Assembly (NCBI GenBank): GCA_031283025.1
Contig: JAITCP010000162.1
Span: 1 to 30,093 of the forward strand
DNA: 30,093 nt
Source: Spirochaetaceae bacterium
Lineage (GTDB): Bacteria; Spirochaetota; Spirochaetia; Treponematales; Breznakiellaceae
Reading direction: 5' to 3'
A program made the position numbers and the translations under genes. Positions 7,597 to 15,008 of this stretch are shown here, piece by piece. The notes below the pieces were generated by a model. That model did not search any database. It saw only the letters and a program-made list of their open reading frames with translations, and had not been told where the DNA came from. Position 1 is the stretch's first letter. Each line of letters begins with the position of its first letter.

Positions 7597-10053
7597 CTAT
7601 TGTATTCCTTCGCGGAGACGGCGTTGTTCCATTTCTTTCCGCTGTCCCAGTTCTAACAACTGACTTACATCAATAATAAGGGATACTGAGCCATCCCCTA
7701 AAATAGAAGCCCCTGCAATGCCCGGCGAATTAGTAAACTGATCCCGCAGGGGTTTGATTACTACGTCTTCTTCCCCAATAAGGCTGTCTACCATAAAGCC
7801 CATTTTCTTTTCTGCCGTACCTACGATTACTATAAAACAATAATCGGTTTTTTCTTCGGTTTTTATGCCGAAAAGACGGTTAAGGCGGAGGAGGGAAATA
7901 ACATCGCTTCTGATGTTAAATACCTCGTAATTATCTATAAATTTAATTTCCTTCGGGGTGATCCGCAGGCTTTCAATAACGCTGGTAATGGGAATTGAGT
8001 AAATTTCTTCACCCACCCGGACCAAAAGCCCCTGGATAATCGCCAAGGTAAGGGGAAGTTTGATGACAAACCGGGTACCCTTGCCCTTTTCGGAGGTAAC
8101 CGTTACCAAACCGTTGAGTTTTTCTATAGAGCGGCGTACTACGTCAAGGCCAACCCCCCGGCCTGAAATACTGGTGATTTCTTTGGCGGTGGAGAACCCC
8201 GGTTCAAAAATAAGGTTAAAGGCTTCTACATCTGAAAGTATCTTGTTGGGGCTGATAATTCCCCGTTCTATGGCCTTTGCCTTGACAGCTTCTACATCTA
8301 TACCCTTGCCGTCATCGCCAATCTCAATGATGATCATGTTTCCTTCATTGGAAGCTTTGAGGAGCACCGTCCCTTCTTCTGCCTTGCCTGCGGCCTTCCG
8401 TTCCTCAAGAGATTCTATGCCGTGGTCTACGGAATTCCGTACCGTGTGCATGATTGGATCCAAAAGATCATCTATAACGGACTTGTCAAGCTCGGTTTCT
8501 TCACCTTCAATAACCAAGTTGATCTTTTTGTTAAGGGTTTTGGAAAGATCCCGCACAAGCCGGGGGAAGCGGCTGAATATCTGGCTGATCGGCACCATGC
8601 GTATCCGCATGACCCCTTCCTGAAGTTCCCCGGTAATCCGGCCCAGATTCTGGCTGGTAGACCGGAATTTGCTTACATTGGTTTTCAGGTTTGTCTCAAA
8701 CCCGTCAAAAAGGGTAAATATATCCCCGTATTGGTCCCCTATTTCCTTGCGTATATCCTTAATAGACCGGCCTTCTTGAATATTTTCCAGAAAACCCGGC
8801 AGGTTGTCAAAAAGATCCTTGATCTTTTCCCGGTAATCGGCTTCTATTCCATGCAGTTCGGCGAGCAACCCGTTAAACTGAATGCTGATCTGGTTAAAAG
8901 TGGCCTTGGTAATAACCGTTTCCGACACCAGATTAAGCAGATCGTCGATCCGCTTTGATTCTACCCGGAGTATGGACCCGGCTTCTTTCCCCGCCTTTCT
9001 TGAATCTTCCGTAGAAACACCGCCCTTTACAGGCGCTTGAGGGGGCTGACTTTTCTGGGGCTCAGGGGCCGAAACAGCCGGTTGGGGAGGAGTCTCAGCC
9101 GGGGCGGCGACTTTAGCCTGGGCTGGAGGCTGAGATGCCGCAGGCCGGGCTGCCGGAGAAGTTGCGGGCGCCGCCGCAGGCGCTGCTTGCACAGATGACG
9201 CAGCACGAAATAAACCTTTTCCGGTAGAAGCGGCAGTTTCACCGGAAGCCTGAACAGACTGTATATCCGTTATTTTTGAAGAAAGGGTAACATCCGGAAT
9301 AGTCACGTATTTTGCAACCTCCTCTTTACTTCTATTTGTCGCAATATAGTAATTAACAATAGGGAAGAAAGTGTCTTCGTAAAGCTGTTCAAATTCGGGT
9401 ATCGTCCTGAGTATGGTTCCCTGATTTTTAAGGGCAGCATAGCATTGGATGCCTCCCACGGTGTTCATCAGGCTGTTTTGGTCAAACTGGACAGAAACCT
9501 CAAAAATAGGTATATTCCCATCTACCGAATCCATTAACTCCTGGATATCCGCAGGGCTAAGACCGAATCCGGCAGAGGCGGAAGGCGCGGGAGTTGCTGC
9601 AACAGGCGGCGGGGCGGGCCTTGCCGGCGCTTTGGGGGCCGGGGCCGGCTTTGCACCGCCGGAAATAAGCGCGGTAAGCTGAGACTCCATCTGGGAAGTA
9701 TCCCCCCGATAAACCGCCCCGTTCATCCGCTCTTCCAGCATTTCTTTAATAATATCAATTGCAGCCAAAAGGGCATCTACCACATCTTCAGTTACGGTGA
9801 CTTTATTGCCACGAATGGCATCAAGTACATCCTCTACCAGATGGGTAAAGTGGGATAGTTCCGACATTTCAACCGTTGCAGACCCGCCCTTAAGGGTATG
9901 GGCCGCCCGGAATATTTCATCTACCGCGTCCTTATTACCGCCGTCATTCTCCAGAACCAGAATATTCTGTTCCAGTGTGTCAACCTGCATTTGGGCTTCG
10001 CTAAAGAAATCTTTTAATAATTCTTCATTATTAGGATCTAAATAATCACTCAT
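7597..10053 (-). CDS. cheA: CheA, chemotaxis histidine kinase
   Basis: CheA autophosphorylates in receptor arrays and passes phosphate to CheY. The order over 818 residues is: P1 Hpt domain 1-125 with phospho-accepting H52 in AAHTLKGG; a Pro/Ala linker 135-160; a P2-like domain 165-270; a second long Pro/Ala/Gln linker 283-345; P3 dimerisation about 358-485; P4 kinase 490-668 with N box HTVRNSVDHG, G1 DDGKGID and G2 GRGVGLD; and a P5 CheW-like domain from 670. P3 looks longer than in enteric CheA (about 125 against about 65 residues), as reported for treponemal CheA. The start has AGGAA ten bases upstream. A TTGACA lies on the minus strand at 10083-10088, but I see no good -10 box at a proper distance. 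cheW-cheR and cheX follow closely, forming an operon. Confidence 0.96.
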   Translation of the reverse strand: MSDYLDPNNEELLKDFFSEAQMQVDTLEQNILVLENDGGNKDAVDEIFRAAHTLKGGSATVEMSELSHFTHLVEDVLDAIRGNKVTVTEDVVDALLAAIDIIKEMLEERMNGAVYRGDTSQMESQLTALISGGAKPAPAPKAPARPAPPPVAATPAPSASAGFGLSPADIQELMDSVDGNIPIFEVSVQFDQNSLMNTVGGIQCYAALKNQGTILRTIPEFEQLYEDTFFPIVNYYIATNRSKEEVAKYVTIPDVTLSSKITDIQSVQASGETAASTGKGLFRAASSVQAAPAAAPATSPAARPAASQPPAQAKVAAPAETPPQPAVSAPEPQKSQPPQAPVKGGVSTEDSRKAGKEAGSILRVESKRIDDLLNLVSETVITKATFNQISIQFNGLLAELHGIEADYREKIKDLFDNLPGFLENIQEGRSIKDIRKEIGDQYGDIFTLFDGFETNLKTNVSKFRSTSQNLGRITGELQEGVMRIRMVPISQIFSRFPRLVRDLSKTLNKKINLVIEGEETELDKSVIDDLLDPIMHTVRNSVDHGIESLEERKAAGKAEEGTVLLKASNEGNMIIIEIGDDGKGIDVEAVKAKAIERGIISPNKILSDVEAFNLIFEPGFSTAKEITSISGRGVGLDVVRRSIEKLNGLVTVTSEKGKGTRFVIKLPLTLAIIQGLLVRVGEEIYSIPITSVIESLRITPKEIKFIDNYEVFNIRSDVISLLRLNRLFGIKTEEKTDYCFIVIVGTAEKKMGFMVDSLIGEEDVVIKPLRDQFTNSPGIAGASILGDGSVSLIIDVSQLLELGQRKEMEQRRLREGIQ

Positions 10054-10123
10054 AATATTATGTTCCTATAAATTTTCAATTATGTCAAGCCTATTCTTTC
10101 ATAGACAGCCAGAAATATTGCTT

Positions 10124-10750
10124 TTAAGCCTCAAACTGTACATAGAGCCGCAGGTTTTCCAAAGCTTTATCTTTCCGTTCCATAAAAAGGCGTTTTTTAT
10201 CGTCAAAAAGGTTATTTCCCGCTGTATCAATAGAAACAATGAGGGGGCCAAAATCCCTCACTTGCAGGCGCCACATTGCTTCACCCATGCCCAAGTCAAG
10301 CCAGTGTACCCCTTCTATGGCTGTAATCCAGGCGGCGGCCAGCACAGCACATCCCCCGGGAAAAACAGCGTGGATCGCCCCCAATCTGCGGCAGGCTTCG
10401 GCGGTTTTTGCCCCCATTCCCCCCTTGCCTATGATCAGCCTGGTTCCGGTTAGCTCCAGAAACTCCTCCTGGCAGCTTTCCATCCTCATACTGGTAGTAG
10501 GACCGGCGGATATAGCCTCCCATGAAGGGTTTTCCGGCGGAATTGCAGAAATTTTCCGCATAATCGGCCCGGCATGGTAGATTGCCAGCCCGGCCATTTC
10601 CAACGGAGGAGGGCAATTCCGGCCAAGTATACGCTGGTATACGGCATCCCGCCCGGTAACAAGGCGCCCGCTCAGGTAAACCAAGTCTCCAATACGGAGT
10701 TCCGCCAAGTCTGCGGTATTTATGGGGGTGGAAAGGTGTTTTTCCGTCAT
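10124..10750 (-). CDS. Class I fumarate hydratase, beta subunit
   Basis: This 208-residue protein is the beta subunit/domain of the two-subunit, iron-sulfur class I hydratases (fumarase, also L-tartrate dehydratase), which interconvert fumarate and malate. Landmarks are LRIGDLVYLSGRLVTGRDAVYQRI, IYHAGPIMRK, GPTTSMRME and GKGGMGAKTAEACRRLGA, which form the swivelling substrate-binding part. The start ATG overlaps the alpha-subunit stop in an ATGA, so the two are translationally coupled. The gap to cheA downstream is 70 bp. The sequence alone does not separate fumarase from tartrate dehydratase; fumarase is more likely in a fermentative anaerobe with no tartrate genes nearby. Confidence 0.87.
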   Translation of the reverse strand: MTEKHLSTPINTADLAELRIGDLVYLSGRLVTGRDAVYQRILGRNCPPPLEMAGLAIYHAGPIMRKISAIPPENPSWEAISAGPTTSMRMESCQEEFLELTGTRLIIGKGGMGAKTAEACRRLGAIHAVFPGGCAVLAAAWITAIEGVHWLDLGMGEAMWRLQVRDFGPLIVSIDTAGNNLFDDKKRLFMERKDKALENLRLYVQFEA

Positions 10751-11661
10751 TGTTCCGCCTCCATGAGCCGGATTTTGCCAAGTCTTTTATGGGAAAGAAC
10801 TTCATAGCTTAGATCGGGGCGGATCTCTATAAGAGAACGGCGATGTGCCCAACAGCCGGCGGAAAGGGCGGCGGCTAAAGTGGCGGTATGCCGGCCTGCC
10901 TGTTCAATATGAACCGCCAGAACGGAACTGTTCCCTGAAAGCCCTCCCGGCCCTATGCCGATGCTGTTAAAGGCTGTTTCAAGCTGTTTCTCCAGTTCTG
11001 CCGCCCTGGGATTGCTGTTCCGCTCCCCTATGGTACGGAGCAGGGCCTTTTTGGAGAGCTTTGCCGCCGTATCCGCCTGGCCGGCAAAGCCTATGCCCAC
11101 CAGAAGCGGGGGGCACGAATTCACTCCATGGCTCACAATCCGGTCAAAAACCGCCTTAAGAGCCCCTTCATAGCCTTCCAGAGGCATAAAAACCTGTGCA
11201 AAACCGGGCAAACTGCATCCTCCCCCGGCCAGATAGGCATAAAGCCGCAATTTGTCCGAACCGGGAACCAATTCCCAGTCAACCCAGGGGATTCGCGTTC
11301 CCGTATTATCGCCGGTGTTTTTTTCGTCAAAACACTCCACCACATTGGGCCGAAGCGGGGTGGATGCGGTGGCCCGAATCACCCCCTCCCGCAGGCTATG
11401 TTCCAACTCAGCCAGATAGGGAAAGGCCGTCCCCGCCCGGACAAAAAACTGAACTACCCCCGTATCCTGGCAGCAGGGCTTTTCCAGTTTTTCCGCCATC
11501 GCCAGATTTTCAAACATAGCGTCATAAATCCGCCTGCCTACGGAGCCGGTTTCCCCTGCCCTGAGCTCCGTAAGGCGGGCGAGTACATCGTCACTAAGGT
11601 AAATGGAGGAAAGGGAGAGAAACCGGGCAATAATTGCGGCAAGACGTTCCGATTTAGTCAT
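10747..11661 (-). CDS. Class I fumarate hydratase, alpha (4Fe-4S) subunit
   Basis: This 304-residue product is the catalytic alpha subunit that carries the oxygen-sensitive 4Fe-4S cluster. The three cluster cysteines are visible: C64 in CCQDTG, C183 in NSCPP and C270 in GCWAHRR. Further landmarks are LVGIGFAGQADTAAKLSKKALLR and GIGPGGLSGNSSVLAVHIEQAGRH split over about 230-258. One deviation is GGGCSLPGF near residue 147, where family members usually have a GGGSEN-type motif; this adds a cysteine close to the active site. The ATG lies inside the end of the preceding small secreted-protein gene (8-bp overlap) with GAGG touching the start codon, so it probably depends on coupled translation. 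The beta subunit overlaps the 3' end by 4 bp. Confidence 0.88.
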   Translation of the reverse strand: MTKSERLAAIIARFLSLSSIYLSDDVLARLTELRAGETGSVGRRIYDAMFENLAMAEKLEKPCCQDTGVVQFFVRAGTAFPYLAELEHSLREGVIRATASTPLRPNVVECFDEKNTGDNTGTRIPWVDWELVPGSDKLRLYAYLAGGGCSLPGFAQVFMPLEGYEGALKAVFDRIVSHGVNSCPPLLVGIGFAGQADTAAKLSKKALLRTIGERNSNPRAAELEKQLETAFNSIGIGPGGLSGNSSVLAVHIEQAGRHTATLAAALSAGCWAHRRSLIEIRPDLSYEVLSHKRLGKIRLMEAEQ

Positions 11662-12004
11662 CCTCTATATAGAGATCGTCAAGGGTAAATACAATCCGGG
11701 CATTGTTGGTAACGGTTACCTCCCACTTAAAGTAAAGGTCCTCGTCTTCATCCTCGACACGAAAATCATAGACATTGGTCCTACTGAGAGGCTGGGAGAG
11801 CCTAACCGTTATATAATCTCCGTCTTCCAGGTAATCATCACCTAAAAGTTCATCGCCCCAATCGTCAGATTCGGAAGGACTGACAAAGATGTAGTAAATG
11901 GAAAAACCGGTATTATTGACAATTCTTATGGAAGGCAGGTTTTGTGCATAAAGGGCAAATGTCCCGGCAAATAGTAATAAACCTGCTAAAATAAACTTTT
12001 TCAT
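11654..12004 (-). CDS. Small secreted protein of unknown function (NNTG/WGxxLLG type)
   Basis: The 116-residue precursor opens with a clear signal peptide (MKKFILAGLLLFAGTFALYAQ), cut probably after ALYA, giving a mature protein of about 96 residues. The mature part contains IRIVNNTGFSIYYIFVSPS, DDWGDELLGDDYLEDGD and ITVRLSQPL, and ends in an acidic beta-rich tail. This pattern (an NNTG strand, then WGxxLLG, then a GD(Y/S)-type turn) looks like one copy of a small all-beta domain common in spirochaete secreted proteins. That is my recollection and was not searched. No function is claimed. The start has AGGAG five bases upstream. Its gene heads a transcript with the fumarase genes, overlapping the alpha-subunit start by 8 bp, an odd pairing of an exported protein with a cytoplasmic enzyme. 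Confidence 0.8.
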   Translation of the reverse strand: MKKFILAGLLLFAGTFALYAQNLPSIRIVNNTGFSIYYIFVSPSESDDWGDELLGDDYLEDGDYITVRLSQPLSRTNVYDFRVEDEDEDLYFKWEVTVTNNARIVFTLDDLYIEDD

Positions 12005-12015
12005 TAAATCTCCTT

Positions 12016-12035
12016 TTCAACAAAATGCTGTTGAA
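12016..12035 (-). promoter_or_regulatory. 5'-UTR stem-loop of the secreted-protein/fumarase operon
   Basis: TTCAACA and TGTTGAA pair perfectly (7 bp) around a 6-base loop. The stem starts where transcription from the -10 box at 12039-12044 should begin and ends just before the ribosome binding site. It could stabilise the mRNA or be an operator. Confidence 0.45.
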
Positions 12036-12038
12036 GTT

Positions 12039-12067
12039 ATTATAGCCAAAGTTGAATTTATTGTAAA
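12039..12067 (-). promoter_or_regulatory. Sigma-70-like promoter of the secreted-protein/fumarase operon
   Basis: On the minus strand TTTACA (12062-12067), a 17-bp spacer and TATAAT (12039-12044) match the consensus in 11 of 12 positions. The predicted start lies near 12032, about 28 bases before the ATG. It shares DNA with the adk promoter on the other strand. Confidence 0.75.
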
Positions 12068-12088
12068 CAATCAAAAAATTGTGATAAA
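12061..12088 (+). promoter_or_regulatory. Putative adk promoter giving a leaderless mRNA
   Basis: TTGTAA (12061-12066), 16 bases, GATAAA (12083-12088); each box matches 4 of 6 consensus positions. The adk ATG follows eight bases after the -10 box, and no Shine-Dalgarno sequence intervenes. Transcription would begin at or next to the ATG. Confidence 0.5.
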
Positions 12089-12096
12089 CTGACTGT

Positions 12097-12720
12097 ATGA
12101 AGCTGATTTTTTTAGGCCCTCCCGGAGCGGGCAAGGGTACGCTGGCCGCAAAAGCGGTGGAAATTGTCAAGGTTCCCCACATTAGTACGGGGAATATATT
12201 CCGGGCAGCTATTGCCGCCCAATCGCCCTTGGGTCTTAAGGTAAAGAGTATCCTGGATTCCGGCGCACTGGTGGATGATGCCACTACCATCGATCTGGTA
12301 AGAGAACGGCTTGCCCAGGCGGATGCCCTGCAAGGCTATATACTGGACGGCTTTCCCCGGACTATACCGCAGGCGGAGGCCCTGGCCGGCTTTTCCGGGC
12401 CGGACAAGGTGGTAAACTTTGACATTCCCGATACCGCTGTGGTGAAACGGCTGGGCGGACGGCGGACCTGCCGGCAATGCGGGGCGAATTTTCACGTTGT
12501 TTTTGGCCCGCCCAAGCAGGAAAATGTCTGCGATCATTGCGGGGGTGAACTCTATACCCGTGATGATGACCGGGAAGAAGCAATCAAGAAGCGCCTGGAG
12601 GTTTACCGGGAACAAACCGCCCCCCTTATCGGTTATTACCGGGACAAGGGCCTTTTAGCAGATGTGGATGCCCGGCCCGCAGTGGAAGCTGTACTGGAGA
12701 ATTTCAGAAAAATATTATAA
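12097..12720 (+). CDS. adk: Adenylate kinase
   Basis: This cytoplasmic enzyme interconverts ATP + AMP and 2 ADP. The 207-residue protein starts MKLIFLGPPGAGKGT (P-loop near 7-15), has the AMP-binding HISTGNIFR and GYILDGFPRT blocks, and ends with a KRLEVYREQTAPLIGYY segment that closes the LID and core. The LID is the long form with a four-cysteine zinc site, C125, C128, C145 and C148 (CRQC...CDHC). The length fits long-form adenylate kinases. There is no ribosome binding site before the ATG at 12097. A -10-like box ends eight bases upstream, so the message is probably leaderless. It is divergent from the secreted-protein operon across 92 bp. Confidence 0.96.
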   Translation: MKLIFLGPPGAGKGTLAAKAVEIVKVPHISTGNIFRAAIAAQSPLGLKVKSILDSGALVDDATTIDLVRERLAQADALQGYILDGFPRTIPQAEALAGFSGPDKVVNFDIPDTAVVKRLGGRRTCRQCGANFHVVFGPPKQENVCDHCGGELYTRDDDREEAIKKRLEVYREQTAPLIGYYRDKGLLADVDARPAVEAVLENFRKIL

Positions 12721-12727
12721 ATAGCTG

Positions 12728-12755
12728 TTGACAAAAACGGCTAAAGATATATAAT
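12728..12755 (+). promoter_or_regulatory. Consensus sigma-70 promoter of the ChW/OmpA gene
   Basis: TTGACA (12728-12733), a 16-bp spacer and TATAAT (12750-12755) match all 12 consensus bases. It begins eight bases after the adk stop. Predicted strength is high, in line with an abundant envelope protein. The leader is about 38 bases and contains TCCTA...TAGGA, a weak stem. Confidence 0.85.
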
Positions 12756-12799
12756 TAAAATATCCTAATTAGTCTAGGAAAATTTATAAGGAGTTGTTT

Positions 12800-13612
12800 A
12801 TGAAGAAATTGGCTATTCTGGTAACCATTTTATTGGTTCAAGGTTTGGTCTATGCGCAAAATGCTGAAGTTTCATACAGCGTGCACATGGCCAATGTTGG
12901 TTGGGGGGGATATTCTTCCAATGGCGATACCGCCGGTACCGAAGGGCAAGGTCGGCAAATTGAGGCCATCAGGGTTCGTATTACCTCAGATATTACCGGA
13001 GGTATACGTTATGATGTTCATGCCGCAGACATTGGCTGGATAGGGTGGAAGTACGATAATGATATTGGCGGTACAACCGGGCAAGGTAGAAGGATTGAGG
13101 CAATTCGTGTACAACTTACCGGAAATTTGGCAAACAGCTTTGACGTACGCTATCAGGTTCATATGGCAGATGTCGGTTGGGGCGGCTGGTCGATGAATGG
13201 CGAAGATGCCGGGACTACTGGTCAAGCCCGCCAGGTGGAAGCAATTCAAATAGTACTTGTTCCGAAGGACAATGCCGATGCCTTTGAAAACATTCAATTC
13301 GAACCGGAATCTGCAGTACTAAGAGCCAGTGAAAAAGCTAAATTGGACAAGGCTGCTGAAATCCTCTCAAAGTACCCTGATAAGAAGATTCAAATAGGAG
13401 GGCATACCGCCTTGGCAGGAACCCCCGCCGGAAGGATTAGAGTTTCCCGGGAACGGGCCCAAGCTGTTGCGAATTATCTTTTGAGCATAAATGCCCTTAC
13501 ATCCGACCAAATCGTTATTCAGGAGTTTGGCGCTGAACAGCCAGTAGGGGATAACAAAACCACAGCAGGAATGCGGCTGAATCGAAGGGTGGAAATTACC
13601 ATTCTTGATTGA
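12800..13612 (+). CDS. Envelope protein: three ChW repeats plus OmpA C-terminal domain
   Basis: The 270-residue precursor has a signal peptide (residues 1-20, ending VYAQ). It then has three repeats of about 37 residues (about 25-62, 70-106, 117-153), each with the pattern Y-x-V-H-x-A-D/N-x-G-W-x-G-W/Y ... G-T-x-G-Q-x-R-x-(I/V)-E-A-I. This is the clostridial hydrophobic-W (ChW) repeat, known chiefly from Gram-positive surface proteins. Residues 165-268 form an OmpA-like domain (FENIQFEPES..., GHTALAGTPAG, SRERAQAVANYLL, LNRRVEI). The usual Asp of GHTD is Ala here, while the Arg of SRERA is kept, so peptidoglycan contact may differ. The ATG at 12800 has AGGAG six bases upstream; the TTG at 12794 is rejected. 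A perfect consensus promoter precedes it. A periplasmic or outer-membrane location is inferred. Confidence 0.88.
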   Translation: MKKLAILVTILLVQGLVYAQNAEVSYSVHMANVGWGGYSSNGDTAGTEGQGRQIEAIRVRITSDITGGIRYDVHAADIGWIGWKYDNDIGGTTGQGRRIEAIRVQLTGNLANSFDVRYQVHMADVGWGGWSMNGEDAGTTGQARQVEAIQIVLVPKDNADAFENIQFEPESAVLRASEKAKLDKAAEILSKYPDKKIQIGGHTALAGTPAGRIRVSRERAQAVANYLLSINALTSDQIVIQEFGAEQPVGDNKTTAGMRLNRRVEITILD

Positions 13613-13657
13613 TAATTAACAAATGACCACTGTTCATTCGAGGTTGTCTTAAAAAGT

Positions 13658-13696
13658 AAGCTTGTTCCAAAACTAACCGAGTTTTGGAACAAGCTT
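13658..13696. repeat. Perfect palindrome, family B, copy 1
   Basis: The arm AAGCTTGTTCCAAAACT and its exact reverse complement (17 bp each) flank the loop AACCG. The loop is the same as in the family A hairpins although the arms differ. It lies 46 bp downstream of the ChW/OmpA stop and, as RNA, would be a very stable stem followed by TTTG, so it may also act as that gene's terminator. Confidence 0.85.
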
Positions 13697-13785
13697 TTGA
13701 ATCTGAAAAATCCCCCGCTATTTTTCTCACAGAGGAACGAAAATCACAAAGAATTGGGGTTTAGAAGTTCCTTTGCTTAAAACTA

Positions 13786-13822
13786 GGGAATCTCTAAAAA
13801 CAACCGGTTTTTAGAGGTTCCC
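13786..13822. repeat. Single-hairpin palindromic repeat, family A, copy 3
   Basis: GGGAATCTCTAAAAAC pairs with GTTTTTAGAGGTTCCC (one G-T wobble) around the loop AACCG. It matches the right-hand hairpin of the 119-bp elements and the hairpin after metK. Confidence 0.88.
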
Positions 13823-13851
13823 ACTGGCCTTTTGGACGGTTTTTCTAAAGC

Positions 13852-13882
13852 CATTTCCAAAAAAAACCGAGCTTGGGAAATG
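13852..13882. repeat. Degenerate palindrome, family B, copy 2
   Basis: CATTTCC-AA pairs with TTGGGAAATG with one bulged base around an A-rich interior containing AAACCGAGC. The flanks (AGCCATTTCC... and ...GACTCAA) resemble those of the palindrome at 25337-25361, suggesting common descent. Confidence 0.5.
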
Positions 13883-13986
13883 ACTCAACTTTTTCAATTT
13901 TATTAACAAAAATTCACAAAATATTATTACTTTGCCGGAAAATTTTGTGTTTTTTAGCGGAAAAATGCCATAAATTCACAATTTAA

Positions 13987-14016
13987 TTAAAGCAACAAGC
14001 GCCGCTGTGCCTTATA
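13987..14016 (+). promoter_or_regulatory. Upstream element shared with ssb (lipoprotein copy)
   Basis: TTAAAGCAA, nine bases, CTGTGCCTTATA. The ssb gene has CTAAAGCAA, nine bases, CTGTGCCTTATA at 17618-17647, and similarity continues about 25 bases upstream in an A+T-rich tract. TATACA near the end could be a -10 box, but no standard -35 is seen. Identity plus exact spacing argues for a shared promoter class or regulator site. Confidence 0.5.
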
Positions 14017-14033
14017 CAAGAGCGGAGGTTATC

Positions 14034-15008
14034 ATGAAAAAATGGTATTTTACCGGAATGGCGGCCATTATCGGAATGGCGGCGCTGTTTGTTTCTGCCT
14101 GTTCTACAGAAGCGGCTCTACAGGGGCTTTTTGGAACCGGCGCTGTATCCCCGGTGTTTTACGGGGTTAAAACGCCTGCTGAAGGGGAAGTGGAGTTTCT
14201 CTTTTCCGGGGAGGTTAAAGTCTCGTCCCTGTACTTTGATCCCCCGCTGGAAACGGAAGTGGTGAGCCAGGGGGAGAAAGTGGCGGTTCGTTTCAGGTCA
14301 ACGCTGCCGGGAGGAACCAAGATTGCGGCGGATATACTGGTGGAGGACAAGCACAAAAACACCCTTAACGTGATGGTAAGTTTCCGTACCAGAAATGACA
14401 GGATGCCGGAACTGCTGATTAACGAGGTACGCGCCGCCTATTCCAAACCCAAGGCGGAATTTGTGGAAATAGTAACCCTAAAGGCGGGAAATCTGGGGGG
14501 AATGTGTCTTTTTGCGGCCTATGAAAGCGAGGAGCCGATTTTTGAATTCCCGCCGGTTGAGGTAAAGAAGGGGGAGTACATTGTGGTACATACCAGAAGC
14601 ATTGAAGAAGGGCTGGTAGATGAAACGGGAACAAACCTGGCGCAATCGCGCGGAACTGACGCCTCCCCTACAGCGCGGGATTTCTGGGTTCCCGGAACCC
14701 AAATTCTGCATAGTACCAACGCAATTTACCTGACGGATCAGGATGGCAAAATTTTGAACGGAGTTACGCTTTTTGGACAAAAAAGCAAGTGGACGGAAAG
14801 GGTAGCGGCAGCAGCGCAGCTTATGGCTGAACAGAAAGCCTGGAAAGGGGCAAACCCTGAAGACGCGGCAAATTCTGATGGCAATACCGCCACGCGGACA
14901 ATCTGCCGGGCGGCGGGGACAAACACCAACAGCGCCGCCAACTGGTATATCACTGCAACCAGCGGGGCTACGCCGGGAGGGGCCAACAACCCCAAACGTT
15001 ACCAATAA
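14034..15008 (+). CDS. Lipoprotein with lamin-tail-like (LTD) domain
   Basis: The 324-residue precursor begins MKKWYFTGMAAIIGMAALFV followed by the lipobox-type SAC, so Cys23 is the probable lipid-modified residue. From about residue 120 the sequence LLINEVRAAYSKPKAEFVEI, GNLGGMCLFAA, FPPVEVKKGEYIVVHT and IYLTDQDGKILNGV follows the pattern of bacterial lamin-tail (LTD) domains, Ig-like folds found in many surface proteins. Residues 30-110 form a separate beta-rich region. Function is unknown; an outer-envelope location is inferred. The ATG at 14034 has GGAGG five bases upstream; the frame-extending ATG at 14007 is rejected because it would put 9 extra residues before the signal peptide. The 3' end overlaps thioredoxin tail to tail by 10 bp. 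It shares an upstream element with ssb. Confidence 0.8.
   Translation: MKKWYFTGMAAIIGMAALFVSACSTEAALQGLFGTGAVSPVFYGVKTPAEGEVEFLFSGEVKVSSLYFDPPLETEVVSQGEKVAVRFRSTLPGGTKIAADILVEDKHKNTLNVMVSFRTRNDRMPELLINEVRAAYSKPKAEFVEIVTLKAGNLGGMCLFAAYESEEPIFEFPPVEVKKGEYIVVHTRSIEEGLVDETGTNLAQSRGTDASPTARDFWVPGTQILHSTNAIYLTDQDGKILNGVTLFGQKSKWTERVAAAAQLMAEQKAWKGANPEDAANSDGNTATRTICRAAGTNTNSAANWYITATSGATPGGANNPKRYQ

Larger units (their letters stand above)
13613..14033. other. Gene-free region (421 bp) rich in palindromes
   Basis: No credible ORF is present. The stretch holds a 17-bp-arm palindrome (13658-13696), a decayed right half of a family A repeat near 13756-13775 (GGGGTTTAGAAGTTCC), a complete family A hairpin (13786-13822), a weaker palindrome (13852-13882), an A+T-rich tract (13885-13980) and the putative promoter element of the lipoprotein gene. 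It looks like a preferred site for repeat insertion. Confidence 0.75.

Noticed and set aside
7831..8958. Long plus-strand ORFs opposite cheA (for example 8060-8623, 8422-8958)
   Set aside because: They are antisense shadows of cheA with no domain or ribosome binding site.
13987..14016. Sigma-28 flagellar promoter
   Set aside because: TAAA is present, but the distance to GCC is 17 and not 15, and the -10 half reads GCCTTATA where GCCGATAA is expected.
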